A stretch of 64,000 nucleotides of DNA. It comes from Oncomelania hupensis (Eukaryota > Mollusca > Gastropoda > Littorinimorpha > Pomatiopsidae). Below, one piece after another: positions 9,855 through 19,928 of the stretch. Every line of letters starts with the position of its first letter. Position 1 is the first letter of the stretch. Below the pieces are notes generated by a model that was not told where the DNA came from, ran no database searches, and worked only from the letters and a program-made list of their open reading frames with translations. Position numbers and translations under genes: made by a program. The stretch spans positions 37,280,781-37,344,780 of the forward strand of contig CM072523.1 in the NCBI GenBank assembly GCA_036898135.1, in the 5' to 3' direction.

Positions 9855-10855
9855 ATGACTAGCAATAATAATAACGACTAGCAAATACAATTAATGACTA
9901 GCAAATACAATTAATGACTAGCAATACAATTAATGACTAGCAAATACAATTAATGACTAGCAATAATAATAATGACTAGCAAATACAATTAATGACTAGC
10001 AATACAATTAATGACTAGCAAATACAATTAATGACTAGCAATAATATTAATGACTAGCAAATACAATTAATGACTAGCAATAGTAATAATGACTAGCAAA
10101 TACAATTAATGACTAGCAATACAAATAATGACTAGCAATACTATTAATGACTAGCAATACAATTAATGACTAGCAATACAATTAATGACTAGCAATAATA
10201 TTAATGACTAGCAAATACAATTAATGACTAGCAATAGTAATAATGACTAGCAAATACAATTAATGACTAGCAATACAATTAATGACTAGCAATACAATTA
10301 ATGACTAGCAATACAATTAATGACTAGCAATAATATTAATGACTAGCAAATACAATTAATGACTAGCAATAGTAATAATGACTAGCAAATACAATTAATG
10401 ACTAGCAATACAATTAATGACTAGCAATACTATTAATGACTAGCAATACAATTAATGACTAGCAATACAATTAATGACTAGCAATACAATTAATGACTAG
10501 CAAATACAATTAATGACTAGCAAATACAATTAATGACTAGCAATACAATTAATGACTAGCAATACAATTAATGACTAGCAAATACAATTAATGACTAGCA
10601 AATACAATTAATGACTAGCAATACAATTAATGACTAGCAATACAATTAATGACTAGCAATACAATTAATGACTAGCAAATACAATTAATGACTAGCAATA
10701 CAATTAATGACTAGCAATACTATTAATGACTAGCAATACAATTAATGACTAGCAATACAATTAATGACTAGCAAATACAATTAATGACTAGCAATACAAT
10801 TAATGACTAGCAATACTATTAATGACTAGCAATACAATTAATGACTAGCAATAAT
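9855..10855. repeat. 1-kb minisatellite, 19-21 bp unit
   Basis: About fifty head-to-tail copies of AATGACTAGCAA(A)TACAATT. The TGACTAGCAA core is almost invariant, while the spacer alternates among ATACAATT, ATAATAAT, ATAGTAAT, ATACTATT and ATATTAAT. Runs of variants repeat in the same order, which indicates block duplication. There are no reading frames because TAA, TGA and TAG recur in every unit. Confidence 0.97.
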
Positions 10856-10912
10856 GTAAAATAGCAGTAAGTTTTAAAACAAAATAATAATAATAATAAT
10901 AATTAGAAGATG

Positions 10913-10949
<37 letters not shown>

Positions 10950-11404
10950 CTAGTAATCATAGTGATGATGAGAGGAAGAAAAAAACTATTAACAGCGGCC
11001 AAAACCTTTAAAAAAAAAAAAGAAAAAAAACACTACAACAACAATAAGCAAAACAACACAACTCAATAAGAAATAGTAGTAGTAGACTGTCAGCTGTAAC
11101 GACATCAACAACAAACAACAAGGTCAGCAGCGAACAACAAAAAGCAAGGATATATGTACATAATGCATTAAAAGACAGTCAGATGCATTATTTAACTCTT
11201 TTTGTTTTTAAATAAAGACTCAAATCGAACTAAATACAATAAATCTGAAAGGAACTGAAGATTGTATAGCAAGCATAAACCAAAACATACAAGAAGCCCA
11301 GTAGAATATTATTATATTTTAAAAATAAGAAAAGCATTAAAATAGCATTCACAACCCTTTGGCGGTTTGCATTAGGGCTGAAGGGGTTACATTTCATAGA
11401 GGGC
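10856..11404. other. A-rich interval with small trinucleotide arrays
   Basis: (ATA)n at about 10880-10902 and (CAA)n at about 10914-10949. The rest is A-rich and unremarkable. Confidence 0.5.
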
Positions 11405-11850
11405 AAAGTTAGTTAGTTAGCTGGTCATTGTCTATATAGTTCAGTGGACTGCAAAGAGCCGAATCAGGACCACAACTTGGTTGAAAGAGAATTCACCCAT
11501 GATCCGCATAAAAAAATCTGCTGAAACAATCCTAATGGTAACACTGGAGACACTCCACCAGCCGGTCACTTTACAATAAAGGCATCCTATGCAGGGGACG
11601 CTGAGGCTGTACTCTAATTTATCGAACCCCAGTTTACAAAAGTAAAATAGAATATAAACATCATTACAAAATGTTAACAAAACACATACAAATAAAATGC
11701 CTACATTGCTAAATAATATTACCATAGTGACCATTTGGCAGAAAGCGTCCAATATCCCCAAGCTGATCTAACATACCCCATATACAAATGAGGAGTTTGG
11801 GGAGAGTTTTCAAGATAAAAGGTAGGTGACTAGTCTAGCGAAGAAGATAG
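11405..11850 (-). repeat. Dispersed repeat E, minus-strand copy (LINE 3' UTR-like)
   Basis: The reverse complement matches 39090-39536 over its full length, including GATCAGCTTGG, ATTGGACGCTTTCTGCC, TTTAGCAATGTAGGCATTTT, GTGACTGGCTGGTGG and GTTGTTTCAGC. Stops occur in all frames. Copies end in short tandem tails, here TTAG units at about 11410, so it is probably the untranslated 3' part of a LINE. Confidence 0.75.
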
Positions 11851-11858
11851 TTGATCGA

Positions 11859-12662
11859 TCCTACCCTATCCTATCCCGCAACTCGAAGCTCGTTGGGGCA
11901 CCACAGATGATCCTGTAACCAGCGTACTCCATCTTTCTCAGCAACCCTCATGGCTTCGCTCAGTGTCAAGCCAGTCCATTCTTAAATGTTGTCCTCCCAC
12001 CTATTTTTCTGTCTCCCTCTTCTTCTGCCTCCTTGCACCGTGCCTTGCAGGATGGTCTTTGCAAGGCTTGATGCTCTGGTGACGTGGTCATACCATCGGA
12101 GTTTCCGTTTCTTCACCACTGTGAGCATGTCATCGTGTTGTCCAATGTCATCTGTTGTCACCTACCTTTTATCTTAAAAACTCTTCTCTCCCCCCCCCCT
12201 CCCTCCCTCCCTCCAAAAAAAGAAAAAGTCTTGTGGTCTGTAGGACTTCGTCTTTGTTGATGTGCCAGATTTAGGAAGTGCCAAGAAGTCTACAAACACA
12301 TGATATAGATGTGTTTTTGGTGCTGTAGGTATTTCTCGCAAAACATTCTGAGGTTGAAAATCTGCTCAGTGGTACTTCGCCCTGCCCTGAATCCTGTTTG
12401 TTCTTCAGCTATGATTTGTTCAGTTTGGGGTTTCAATCTGTTGAGTATTTTTTTTTTCAGGATGACTTTGCTGGGATGGTTGACGAGGCTGATGGTGCGT
12501 TATTCACACTCATGAAGGTGACCCTTTTTGGAAAGAGAGATGATAAGCGACTGGGTCTATGGAGTAGGCCACTCCCCACTCTGCCAGATTTCGTTACAGA
12601 TAATGGTGAGAGCGTCAATCATCTCTTCACATCCTGTTTGAGTATGTTGTCCACTCCCGATG
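11859..12662 (-). mobile_element. LINE family A, internally deleted minus-strand copy
   Basis: Read right to left: an RT segment (12662-12299; the reading includes EEQTGFRAG and TTEQIFNLRMFCEKYLQH), a jump to the C-terminal region (12299-11859; VKKRKLRWYDHVTRASSLAK-like), then the pentanucleotide tail. The palm region with the catalytic aspartates is missing. A piece of repeat E plus a C/CCT tract sits inside at about 12152-12233. Many stops and frameshifts are present. Confidence 0.85.
12152..12200 (+). repeat. Repeat E fragment, plus orientation
   Basis: GTCACCTACCTTTTATCTTA, then AAAACTC, is the inverse of 11800-11835 (GAGTTTTCAAGATAAAAGGT). It forms an inverted pair around the LINE A C-terminal piece. 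Confidence 0.7.
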
Positions 12663-12664
12663 AT

Positions 12665-12930
12665 TTCTCTAATTTATGTGTGTTATTGATAGTTTATAAA
12701 GATGTTTGTATTTTATTTTGGTTTTGTAAACGCGGGCTTCGATAAATTAGAATACAACCTTAGCGTCCTTTGCGTTGGATGCATTTGTTGCAAAATGACC
12801 GGCTGGTGGAATGCCTTCAATGTTTCCATTAGAGTTGTTTCAGCAGATCTTTTATACCGTTCAGTGGTGAGTCCTCTTTCAACCAAGTTTTGGTCCTGAT
12901 TTTGTGGTCCTGATTCGTCTCTTTGCAGTT
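12665..12930 (+). repeat. Dispersed repeat E, plus-strand copy
   Basis: Aligns with 39270-39480 (GATGTTTGTATT, TTTTGTAAACG, GCTGGTGGA, GTTGTTTCAGC.GATCTTTTAT). It lies opposite to the copy at 11405-11850. Confidence 0.75.
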
Positions 12931-13019
12931 CGCTGAACTCTGTAAGCAATGAATAACTAACTTTCTTCAGCGATTGCACTGCTGCCTCAACTTCTCAGAG
13001 AATTAGAAAGATTTCTTAG

Positions 13020-13860
13020 ACTTAGCATAGTTGTAAAAGCAACATCCAGATAACAATACTCATTGACAACCTCCAAATTTTCTCCGTTAAAATTTCATTT
13101 ATCATTTTTTGACAAAACCCCTCCCTTTCCAAATATTATAATTTTTATTTTCTCAATATTTACTTCAAGTTTTACACTGGTACAGCTCTATATGCTATCA
13201 TAAACAATCAAATTGATGTTGTAAACCTGCAGGTGTGGTTGCTTTCAAAGTTACATCGTCGGCGAACAAAAGAATGAACAGTTTTATTAAACCAGTTAAG
13301 AGCTGAATACCATGTCCACCAAAGGCAAATATATGTTCTGCAATGTTCTGGTCATCTCTGAAATACTGCCATTTCAACCGCTCGCTTTACCAGTTTTCAG
13401 ATTTCTTATAGCTTTCAATACTTCCTCTTCAGTAATTCTATCATTAAGAATGTCATCATCAGATGATTGCTCTTCCGATAATATGTCATTATCCTCAGTG
13501 TCCGAGAAGACGTTTTCAAAATGCTGCTGCCATGTTTTCAAATCAATTCTGTGTTGCTTCGTTCAGATAGTTTTTTTAATCGCACATTAAAATCCGTACT
13601 TGGCCCCAAATCTTGTACGAATTTTTGCAACTAGCTGCAAGTGATGCTGCTTGTTTTGTCTGAATCCTTTCTTTTTATTTCTAGTCATGCTTTTGAAAGC
13701 CTTTTTAGCATTCATATAGTCTATCTATCGCTATCCTTCCTTGATTTCTTAAATAATCGCAATTTTATTTTTTGCAAATAGTTTTAGCTGCTTCAATTCA
13801 AAAAGTCATTCCAATTTTTTTTCTTTGTGCGCGTTGAACAATTCTTTTTTATGCACTCAC
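13020..13860 (-). mobile_element. AT-rich degenerate LINE, RT fragments
   Basis: Minus-strand translation gives WQQHFENVFSDTEDND, then ILNDRITEEEVLKAIRNLKT (13580-13385): the conserved segment before the fingers. After a deletion it gives LFADDVTLKATTPAGLQHQF (about 13285-13230) and VNIEKIKIIIFGKGGV, carrying the catalytic ADD motif. The layout matches ORF2 at 61293-63689 (FADDLTLLSSTVVGLQNQL), so it is likely the same clade. Stops are frequent and it is clearly inactive. Confidence 0.85.
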
Positions 13861-13904
13861 CCGCAACACACATGCCCTGAATAAAACGGTCTACAGCTTT
13901 ATCA

Positions 13905-13909
13905 ATGTG

Positions 13910-13941
<32 letters not shown>

Positions 13942-13970
13942 GGACAGACAGACAGACAGAGACAGAGAGC
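13905..13970. repeat. (GT)n, (GA)n and (ACAG)n tracts
   Basis: Short compound microsatellite. Confidence 0.9.
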
Positions 13971-14059
13971 TATTTGTTTAAAGGTACTATGACAAGGACA
14001 TTCGACTAACAACCATCAACTAATCAACTAGTCTAGAGCACGCGATGAACATACAACGA

Positions 14060-14190
14060 TGTCGGACCGCTTTAAGGAATCCACTTTGACCACGTCCTTT
14101 CGACAGATCCTTTTAACATTCACAGTGAGTGTTGCCGCTCTGAAAAAAGAAGCTTACAACAAATAATAACTCTTTCGAAAGTATAGTTGT
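14060..14190 (+). repeat. Dispersed repeat D, copy 2
   Basis: CCACTTTGACCACGTCCTTT, then CGACAGATCCTTTTAAC and ATTCACAGTGAGTGTTGCC, matches 6915-7030. Confidence 0.6.
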
Positions 14191-14388
14191 TCTTTTTAAA
14201 TGAACAAAGTTCGTGGTTTGGGGACCTATTAATAGAAAGGGCAAGCCAACTTTCGGGACCTAAAAATAGCATCTACTAAAGCTGGTAAGACAACGAACCC
14301 GTAAAAGCAATTGCCGGTACGGTTTTTCGTTTGAAGTTGCTAGCCTACCCCAGACACCCAAAACGCACATTACGAGCCGCGTGCTTCA

Positions 14389-14396
14389 CTCAGAAG
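14389..14396. repeat. 8-bp target duplication CTCAGAAG (left)
   Basis: The right copy at 14978-14985 is CTCAGAAA, 7 of 8 identical. An 8-bp duplication is the hAT signature. Confidence 0.75.
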
Positions 14397-14977
14397 TAGA
14401 GCTGGGTACCGTGGGTCAAAGTCGTACCGGTATTCCCGCTGTATGTTTAGGTCGTATCGGTATTTCGTACCGGTATACCGCGATTTTAAGTGTTACAACC
14501 AAATGGGATATGGCACTGACAGGAGTGACCGATGCAAAAGAAAGATTGTCATACACTTCAAAACAGTTTCAAAGAACCACATTTCCATAGAAACTGAAGC
14601 TTTATTTTTGCTTGAACGCCTTCAAAACAAATTATGATAAATCACTGTTTATGTTTAGAACATCAGCAAACTTTAAACCACAAAATAAAAATAAAACAAA
14701 AACATTCAACGGGAAAGTTCTTTAAGAACTTTAAGAGTTCAGAAGGATTGGCGACTGACTGGTACCATGCTCAAACACGTGGATAAGCTGCTGTTCTTAT
14801 AAGTTCTTCTTCAAGAACAGCTGCCTATCCACGTGTTTGGGCTTTAGGCCCACTGTCGCCTTATGAGTTGTCGAGATTTCTCAGTAAACCGGACCTTGGA
14901 CACCCGCACCGGTATACCGCACCGTCGCGTTTCCGAACCTGAATAGAGTTACGTATCGGTAAAACCATCCAGCCCTA
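14397..14977. mobile_element. hAT-type MITE, 581 bp
   Basis: The terminal inverted repeats are TAGAGCTGGGTACC at the left and, by complement, TAGGGCTGGATGG at the right. Both resemble the hAT terminus (C/T)A(G)RGNTGG. The near-terminal zones on both sides are rich in TACCGGTATACCG-like sequence. The interior has a second hairpin: CAAACACGTGGATAAGCTGC (about 14773) pairs with GCTGCCTATCCACGTGTTTG (about 14818). No transposase frame exists, so it would need a transposase supplied elsewhere. Confidence 0.8.
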
Positions 14978-14985
14978 CTCAGAAA

Positions 14986-15400
14986 TAGGGTCAAAGACCA
15001 CACGGCTGTACCATTAAAACAGGGGAACCGAAATGGAAAGGTCAAGTTATAGCGGTTGGTTTGAGCAACGAAAGTCACTTTTATCATTGCTTCCTGTAAA
15101 TAATAATGCGAATTATAGGGAAAACCCGTTTTCGGCAAAGGTAATCAAAGCTTTGGAATTGGGACCTTTTAAGGAAAACAACTAAATGCGGGGATTACCA
15201 ATGCTGCTCGGCAGCTTTTAGGTAATAAGCCAAAGAAAGCGACTGATGACATGAAACTGGTTCATGGCGCCCTTGCAAAACATGTCCCCATTAGGAGCAG
15301 ACGACGAGGCAGACGAGACTGATAGGTTTGGGATTTTCTTCCATTTGACATGGATTTAACATGTTCCATGCAGACGTTCTACGACTTGTTATTTTATTTC
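14986..15400. other. Unannotated interval
   Basis: No recognisable gene or repeat. Confidence 0.4.
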
Positions 15401-15429
15401 TACCTCAGATCATCCCGTGTCAGTTTATA

Positions 15430-15547
15430 ACTCCTTCTTCTCTTGATTGTTCTTCTTCTCATTCTTCATGTTCTTGTTCTCCTTCTCTTCCGTTTCCTAT
15501 TCATTTTATTATCTTCTTCTTCTTCATCTCTTCCTCTTCTTCTCTTC

Positions 15548-15579
<32 letters not shown>

Positions 15580-15800
15580 CTTCTTCTTCTTCTTCTTCTT
15601 CTTCTTCTTCTTCTTCTTCTTCTTCTTCTTCTTCTTCTTCCAATGCCTCCTTCTCTTCCGTTTCCTATTGATTTTATTTCTCTTCCTCTTCTTCTTTTCC
15701 TCTTCTCTTCCTCTTCTCTTCCTCTTCTTCTCTTCCTCTTCTCTTTTTCTTTTCTTCTGCCTCTTCCTCTTCTGCTTCCACTGCCTCATTTTCTTCCTCT
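15430..15800. repeat. Pyrimidine-rich tract with (TTG)n and (TTC)n
   Basis: (TTG)n at about 15549-15578 and (TTC)n at 15579-15640 within a longer imperfect TTC/CTC tract. Leu/Ser/Phe frames on one strand and Lys/Arg/Glu frames on the other are artefacts. Confidence 0.95.
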
Positions 15801-15829
15801 TCCGCTATGTTTCTGACGTTATGTTTGAA

Positions 15830-16300
15830 CTGGCTGAAAGTCCCTCGGAGTCTAGAGCCGTAGATAAACTTGAATGTGAACTTTGAACTTTCAACCAAAC
15901 CGGTCATCCAAAAAAGACGGAACAAGAATGAATGGTGTAAAACTCTAGTATTAAATAGTCGCAATGCAGTATCGCTGCTCTTTTTGGGGGGGGTTATATA
16001 ATATCAGCTTTTATAAGGTAAAATAAAATGTGTGTAAGGGGAGATGCCAGTGCGTTAGATTTGAAAACTGCATGCATTTTTACATTTTATACCTTATGTT
16101 TTTTAAGGCTGAATGCCTTTTATTTATTCGACCAATGTTTAACGCCTGTCATGGTTCCTTGTTAGAGGTCCTACAGATTTGTTGAACTGAACTGAAGTCA
16201 ATTGATTGATGTATATCTACGCCTCGTCCCGCCGTAGGAAACGGACTTAAGGTTAAAACTAGTGTTAAATGAGTATTATTCAGTTCAGTTCAATTCAATT
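15830..16300. other. Unannotated interval
   Basis: AT-rich, with a G run at about 15985 and CAATTCAATTCAGTTCA units at about 16280-16308 just before the SINE. No gene seen. Confidence 0.4.
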
Positions 16301-16310
16301 CAGTTCAACA

Positions 16311-16612
16311 GACAGGGTGTCGGATAGCGCAGTGGTTGGAGCACTCGCTACTGTGTCGCAAGTTAAGCACCGTCCAGTGCGGTTAGCACTTGGATGGGTG
16401 ACCGCAAAACGTGAAGCGACAAATAACAACGCCACCAGTTGACTCAACTGTGACTGAGTACCTACTCTCTTAAGGGTGGGGAAGGTAAAGCAGCGAGGGA
16501 GAGAGATGGGCATCACCCTCATTACGCTGGCCCAAGACAAGTGTGATCTCCAACATCACGCTTCCCTACGGCCACAAGTCTATTGGACTACCTTTACCTC
16601 TTTTTTTTTTTA
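16311..16612 (+). mobile_element. Chimeric tRNA/5S rRNA-derived SINE
   Basis: The head GGATAGCGCAGTGGTTGGAG (about 16322) fits a tRNA-type pol III A box (TRGCNNAGTGG). It is followed by AAGTTAAGCACCGTCC (about 16353) and GCGGTTAGCACTTGGATGGG, then TGACCGC (about 16379-16405), which correspond to box A, the intermediate element and box C of animal 5S rRNA. An unrelated body follows to about 16590, ending in GGACTACCTTTACC and a T-rich tail. This combines two pol III promoter types. It is a SINE rather than a 5S gene because the 5' third and 3' end of 5S are missing. Confidence 0.8.
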
Positions 16613-16769
16613 ACCTATATTACCATGAACTCAATTGCATACAGCCTTTTGTGTGGTATTTCAAAAGATAAAACCTCGCAAAAATAAGCGACAATTTTGA
16701 AGACTAACACTTAGATTTAAAATTTTAAAAAAGATTACATTTAGAAGTTCTGGCACTGAAAAGAATAGA

Positions 16770-17312
16770 CCCACCGTTTCCCGGCGTATCGTAAGAGACG
16801 ACTAACAGGGGTGATGTCAGCACGGCATCACTGGGCGAAAGTCTTCTACTCAGAAGTCACCGGCTAGGACGGAGGAACCTCATGTTACTACAGATTCAAC
16901 GACCACGTGCTTGGGGCCAAGGCGAGCCACACTGTATTCGTGGATATCGGCTGTGGCCAACAGCCTGGAGAGGATTGGGCCCTACCAGGTCTTTCTTGCC
17001 TAAGACACACTGCATGATGAATAGAACCATTTACTCCATACCGGATCGGTCGTCGCCCGGGTCACCAAGGACCGCGCCTTCCGTTGGCCATCAGGAAGGA
17101 GGTGATTAGTGTGCTACTGATGGGCAACTTAGCAAGATCCGCACCGTCATAGGAACCTGGAATGTCAGTTATTTATTATCTTTAATGGACCGGTTTGACA
17201 CTGAGCGAAACCATCAGGGTTGCTGAGTACAGGGAAAGGTGGAGTACGCTGGTTAAACGATCATCTGTGGTGCCCCTACGACCTTCAAGTTAGGGGATAG
17301 GATAGGATAAGA
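16770..17312 (+). mobile_element. LINE family A deletion derivative (5' UTR joined to 3' end)
   Basis: 16770-17170 matches the 5' region of the copy at 56566: CCAGGTCTTTCTTGCC, ACACTGCATGATGAATA, TACCGGATCGGTCGTCGCCC, and GGAACCTGGAATGTCAG at the start of the endonuclease. After about ten bases it continues at 17181 with the C-terminal TGLTLSETIR-like coding block and a GGATAGGATAAGATA tail at about 17295-17312. Everything between the first endonuclease motif and the extreme C-terminus is absent. Confidence 0.85.
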
Positions 17313-17538
17313 TACAAATTGAGAAATTCATTTATATTTCTTACCTACAGCCATCTTATATACACCATTTTCATAGCATACATCTATGCCACAATAAAAT
17401 GTAAAGGAAAAACTCTTAGAAATTGATACACTTACAGAAACGCCACAGGCAATTCAAGGGCTTAGTAGACCTACAACTTCGTAGGAGGCTTTCACAACAG
17501 ACATATCATTATTGTAGCTGTTATGAAAAATAATACGT

Positions 17539-17564
17539 TGATGATGATGATGATGATGATGATG

Positions 17565-17653
<89 letters not shown>
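17539..17653. repeat. (GAT)n then (AAT)n microsatellite
   Basis: Directly abuts repeat B at its GGATGCAATACGCGCC end. Confidence 0.95.
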
Positions 17654-17654
<1 letters not shown>

Positions 17655-17990
17655 GATGCAATACGCGCCTTATTCCTAAATCAGACTCAAAGCGCGGCGA
17701 TCTGTAACCAACATACATGCTCACATGTCGCAGACACTTACACAAACACACATTCGTCACTCAAACACGTGGTGTAAAGGAAAGTCGCTATTAGAAGACG
17801 GAAAGAAAATCGAATTTTATTTTTTTGAAATTTTAGACAGACTGCACCCAATACCAGTATTGAAGGGATGGAAGAAACCAGAGTACCCGGAGAAAACCCT
17901 CAATGACCTTCAAAGTCTCGGGATTTATGTAAAAGCATACCGCACACTTCTTTCTGTTCGAGCAATGGCTGGTCTTCGTGCAACTGATGA
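17654..17990. repeat. Dispersed repeat B, copy 2 (longest)
   Basis: GGATGCAATACGCGCCTTAT, AAATCAGACTCAAAGCGCGG, CGATCTGTAA, AGAAAATCGAATTTTATTTT, GAGTACCCGGAGAAAACCC. Other copies are at 6160, 46085 and 46565 (minus). An A-rich homopolymer block follows at 18003-18051. Open frames across it lack any domain. Confidence 0.8.
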
Positions 17991-18002
17991 AATCCTTCTC
18001 GT

Positions 18003-18024
18003 AAAAAAAAAAAAAAAAAAAAAC

Positions 18025-18051
<27 letters not shown>
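18003..18051. repeat. Poly(A) tract
   Basis: About 48 A with one C. Confidence 0.95.
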
Positions 18052-18056
<5 letters not shown>

Positions 18057-18257
18057 GGACCATAGAAAGCGTCACCGTTAAAATAACAATACTGAAGAAG
18101 ATGTGCGGTATAAACACAGCCTCAGGGTTTCCAGGTCAGGTCATAAACAGCATAACACGAGAAGACACTCATATTGGTTTCCATCACATAACGAGAAGAA
18201 AGTGTCTGCAAAAGTCAACAAGAAAACAAACATTCCAAATGACAGCGTATATAGATG

Positions 18258-18350
18258 TAAACACACACACACACATACATACACACACACGCACACACAC
18301 ACACGCATACGCACACGCACACAGACATACAAACACACACACAACACACA
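18258..18350. repeat. (CA)n microsatellite
   Basis: Interrupted CA/CGCA/TACA run. Confidence 0.95.
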
Positions 18351-18399
18351 CAATTGTATGAGATTGCAGTGTATGTTGGTGTCAAATCAACGTTATAGG

Positions 18400-19185
18400 T
18401 CATAGGTAATAGAAAAAGTCTATTTGGAACAGAAAGTCAAAGTGGTGGACCCAGCCTGTGTGGGACAAATATTCATAGTGGTAGACCCAATGGAAACATA
18501 GTCTGTGAGGAACGGAAAATCACAGTGGTAGACCCAAGATGAATATAGTGTGTGTGAGACAGAAAGTTAAAGTGGTAGGTCAAATGGGAATAATATAGTC
18601 TATGTGGGACAGAAAGTCAAAGTGGTAGGCCAAATGGGAATGATATAGTCTTTGTGGAACAGAAAGTCAAAGTGGAAGGTGAAATATGAATTCTTTTTTG
18701 GGACAAAAAGTCAAAGTAGTAGACCAATTAGGAATAGTCTTCGTGGGACCAAATGCTCAAGTGGTGGACTAAATGAAATAGCCTGTGTGAGACAGAAAGC
18801 CAAAGTGGTAGACCAAATGGGAATATAGTCCGTGCTAGACAGAAAATCAAAGTGTTCGACCAAATAGGAATAGACTGGGTGGGACAGAAAGTCAAAGTGG
18901 TAGGCGAAATGGGAATGTAGTGTGTGTGAAGCAGGAAGTCAAAGTGGTAGGCCAATCAAGTTTACGTCATAGTCTGAGTGAGACAAACAGTAAAAATGTA
19001 GATCATATGGAAATAGCCTATGTGCGGCAGAAAGTCAAAGTGGTAGATAGGTAAATAGGAATATTGGTCTGTGTGGGACAGAAAGACAAAAGTTGTAGGC
19101 CAAATAGGAACAGTCTGTATGGAACAGAAAGTCAAAGATGTAGGCCAAATGGGAATGTAATCTGCGTGAGGCAGAAAGACACCCT
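18400..19185. repeat. Degenerate minisatellite, unit roughly 45-60 bp
   Basis: About fourteen imperfect copies of GGGACAGAAAGTCAAAGTGG, then TAGGCCAAATGGGAATATAG and TCTGTGT. Indels between copies break every frame. Confidence 0.9.
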
Positions 19186-19189
19186 TAGG

Positions 19190-19488
19190 AAAATATAATG
19201 CTAGGGCACGTCTTCACCATACCATTACCACGAACATGGAGCAAATGCAGTGTAAAGAAAATCCCCATGTCTGAGCGGAGAATACTTATTTAATGCTTTC
19301 TCGAGAAGAAAAACTAATGGCGATGATAATAATACGTCGTGCAACTCTGAGACCTATCGATTTGCCTGACCCCTCCCTCCCTCTCCTCTCCATCTCCCCC
19401 TCCCACATACACCACCCCACATTTCCCCATTTTCATATTCTCCTCCCACCCACCAATCTCACTTCTTCCTTTGTACAGACGCTACATG
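19190..19488. other. Unannotated interval, C-rich at the right
   Basis: Non-coding in appearance, with CCCTCC-rich sequence at 19370-19460. Confidence 0.4.
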
Positions 19489-19557
19489 AGCACACACACA
19501 TACGCATACACACCCATACACATACACGCCCACACACACACACCTACACACACACAC
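19489..19557. repeat. (CA)n microsatellite hosting the LTR element
   Basis: The LTR element at 19558-36196 inserted into this CA tract, which continues at 36197. The 5-bp duplication CACAC (19553-19557 and 36197-36201) therefore exists but is not independently informative. Confidence 0.85.
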
Positions 19558-19687
19558 TGTAACGAACTGGCTAGTATTAACTCTGCTTGTTGACTATTTA
19601 GCCATGTGTAGTCTTTGTACCAGTAGAGAGTCAGTAAATTACACAGCAGACAGCACACTGCGAGCCTGAGCCACACACACAGCGCAG

Positions 19688-19695
19688 TGACGTCA
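19688..19695. promoter_or_regulatory. CRE-like palindrome TGACGTCA in the LTR
   Basis: A perfect CREB/ATF consensus about 130 bp into the LTR, followed 30 bp later by CCAAT. Solo LTR 2 has ATGACATCAT at about 3240 and GCCAATGGGA at about 3280 in the same order. The position suggests a U3 promoter; function is inferred. Confidence 0.5.
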
Positions 19696-19928
19696 GCACT
19701 TGAGTTTTGAATCGGACCGTTGGAACCAATGGGAGAGCTTAGGCAAAGCGGTTGGAGCCAGTTTGACTAGGTCCAAACCCCGCACATTTTTGGTCAGTTG
19801 GGAGGAATACACCGAAGTGTTAACAGCTAGAAAGCTGGCAGAGAAATCTCTACACACTTAGACCAGGAAGCAGGACTTAGAATCTTAGAATTCTATTTAG
19901 TCAACACGGGCCTGAACTTGTCAGACAG

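Noticed and set aside
9855..10855. CRISPR-like regular repeat
   Set aside because: Units are contiguous 19-21 bp with low-complexity spacers that themselves repeat. It is a minisatellite in a eukaryote.
16353..16405. Functional 5S rRNA gene
   Set aside because: Only the internal promoter half is present; the 5' third and 3' stem are absent.
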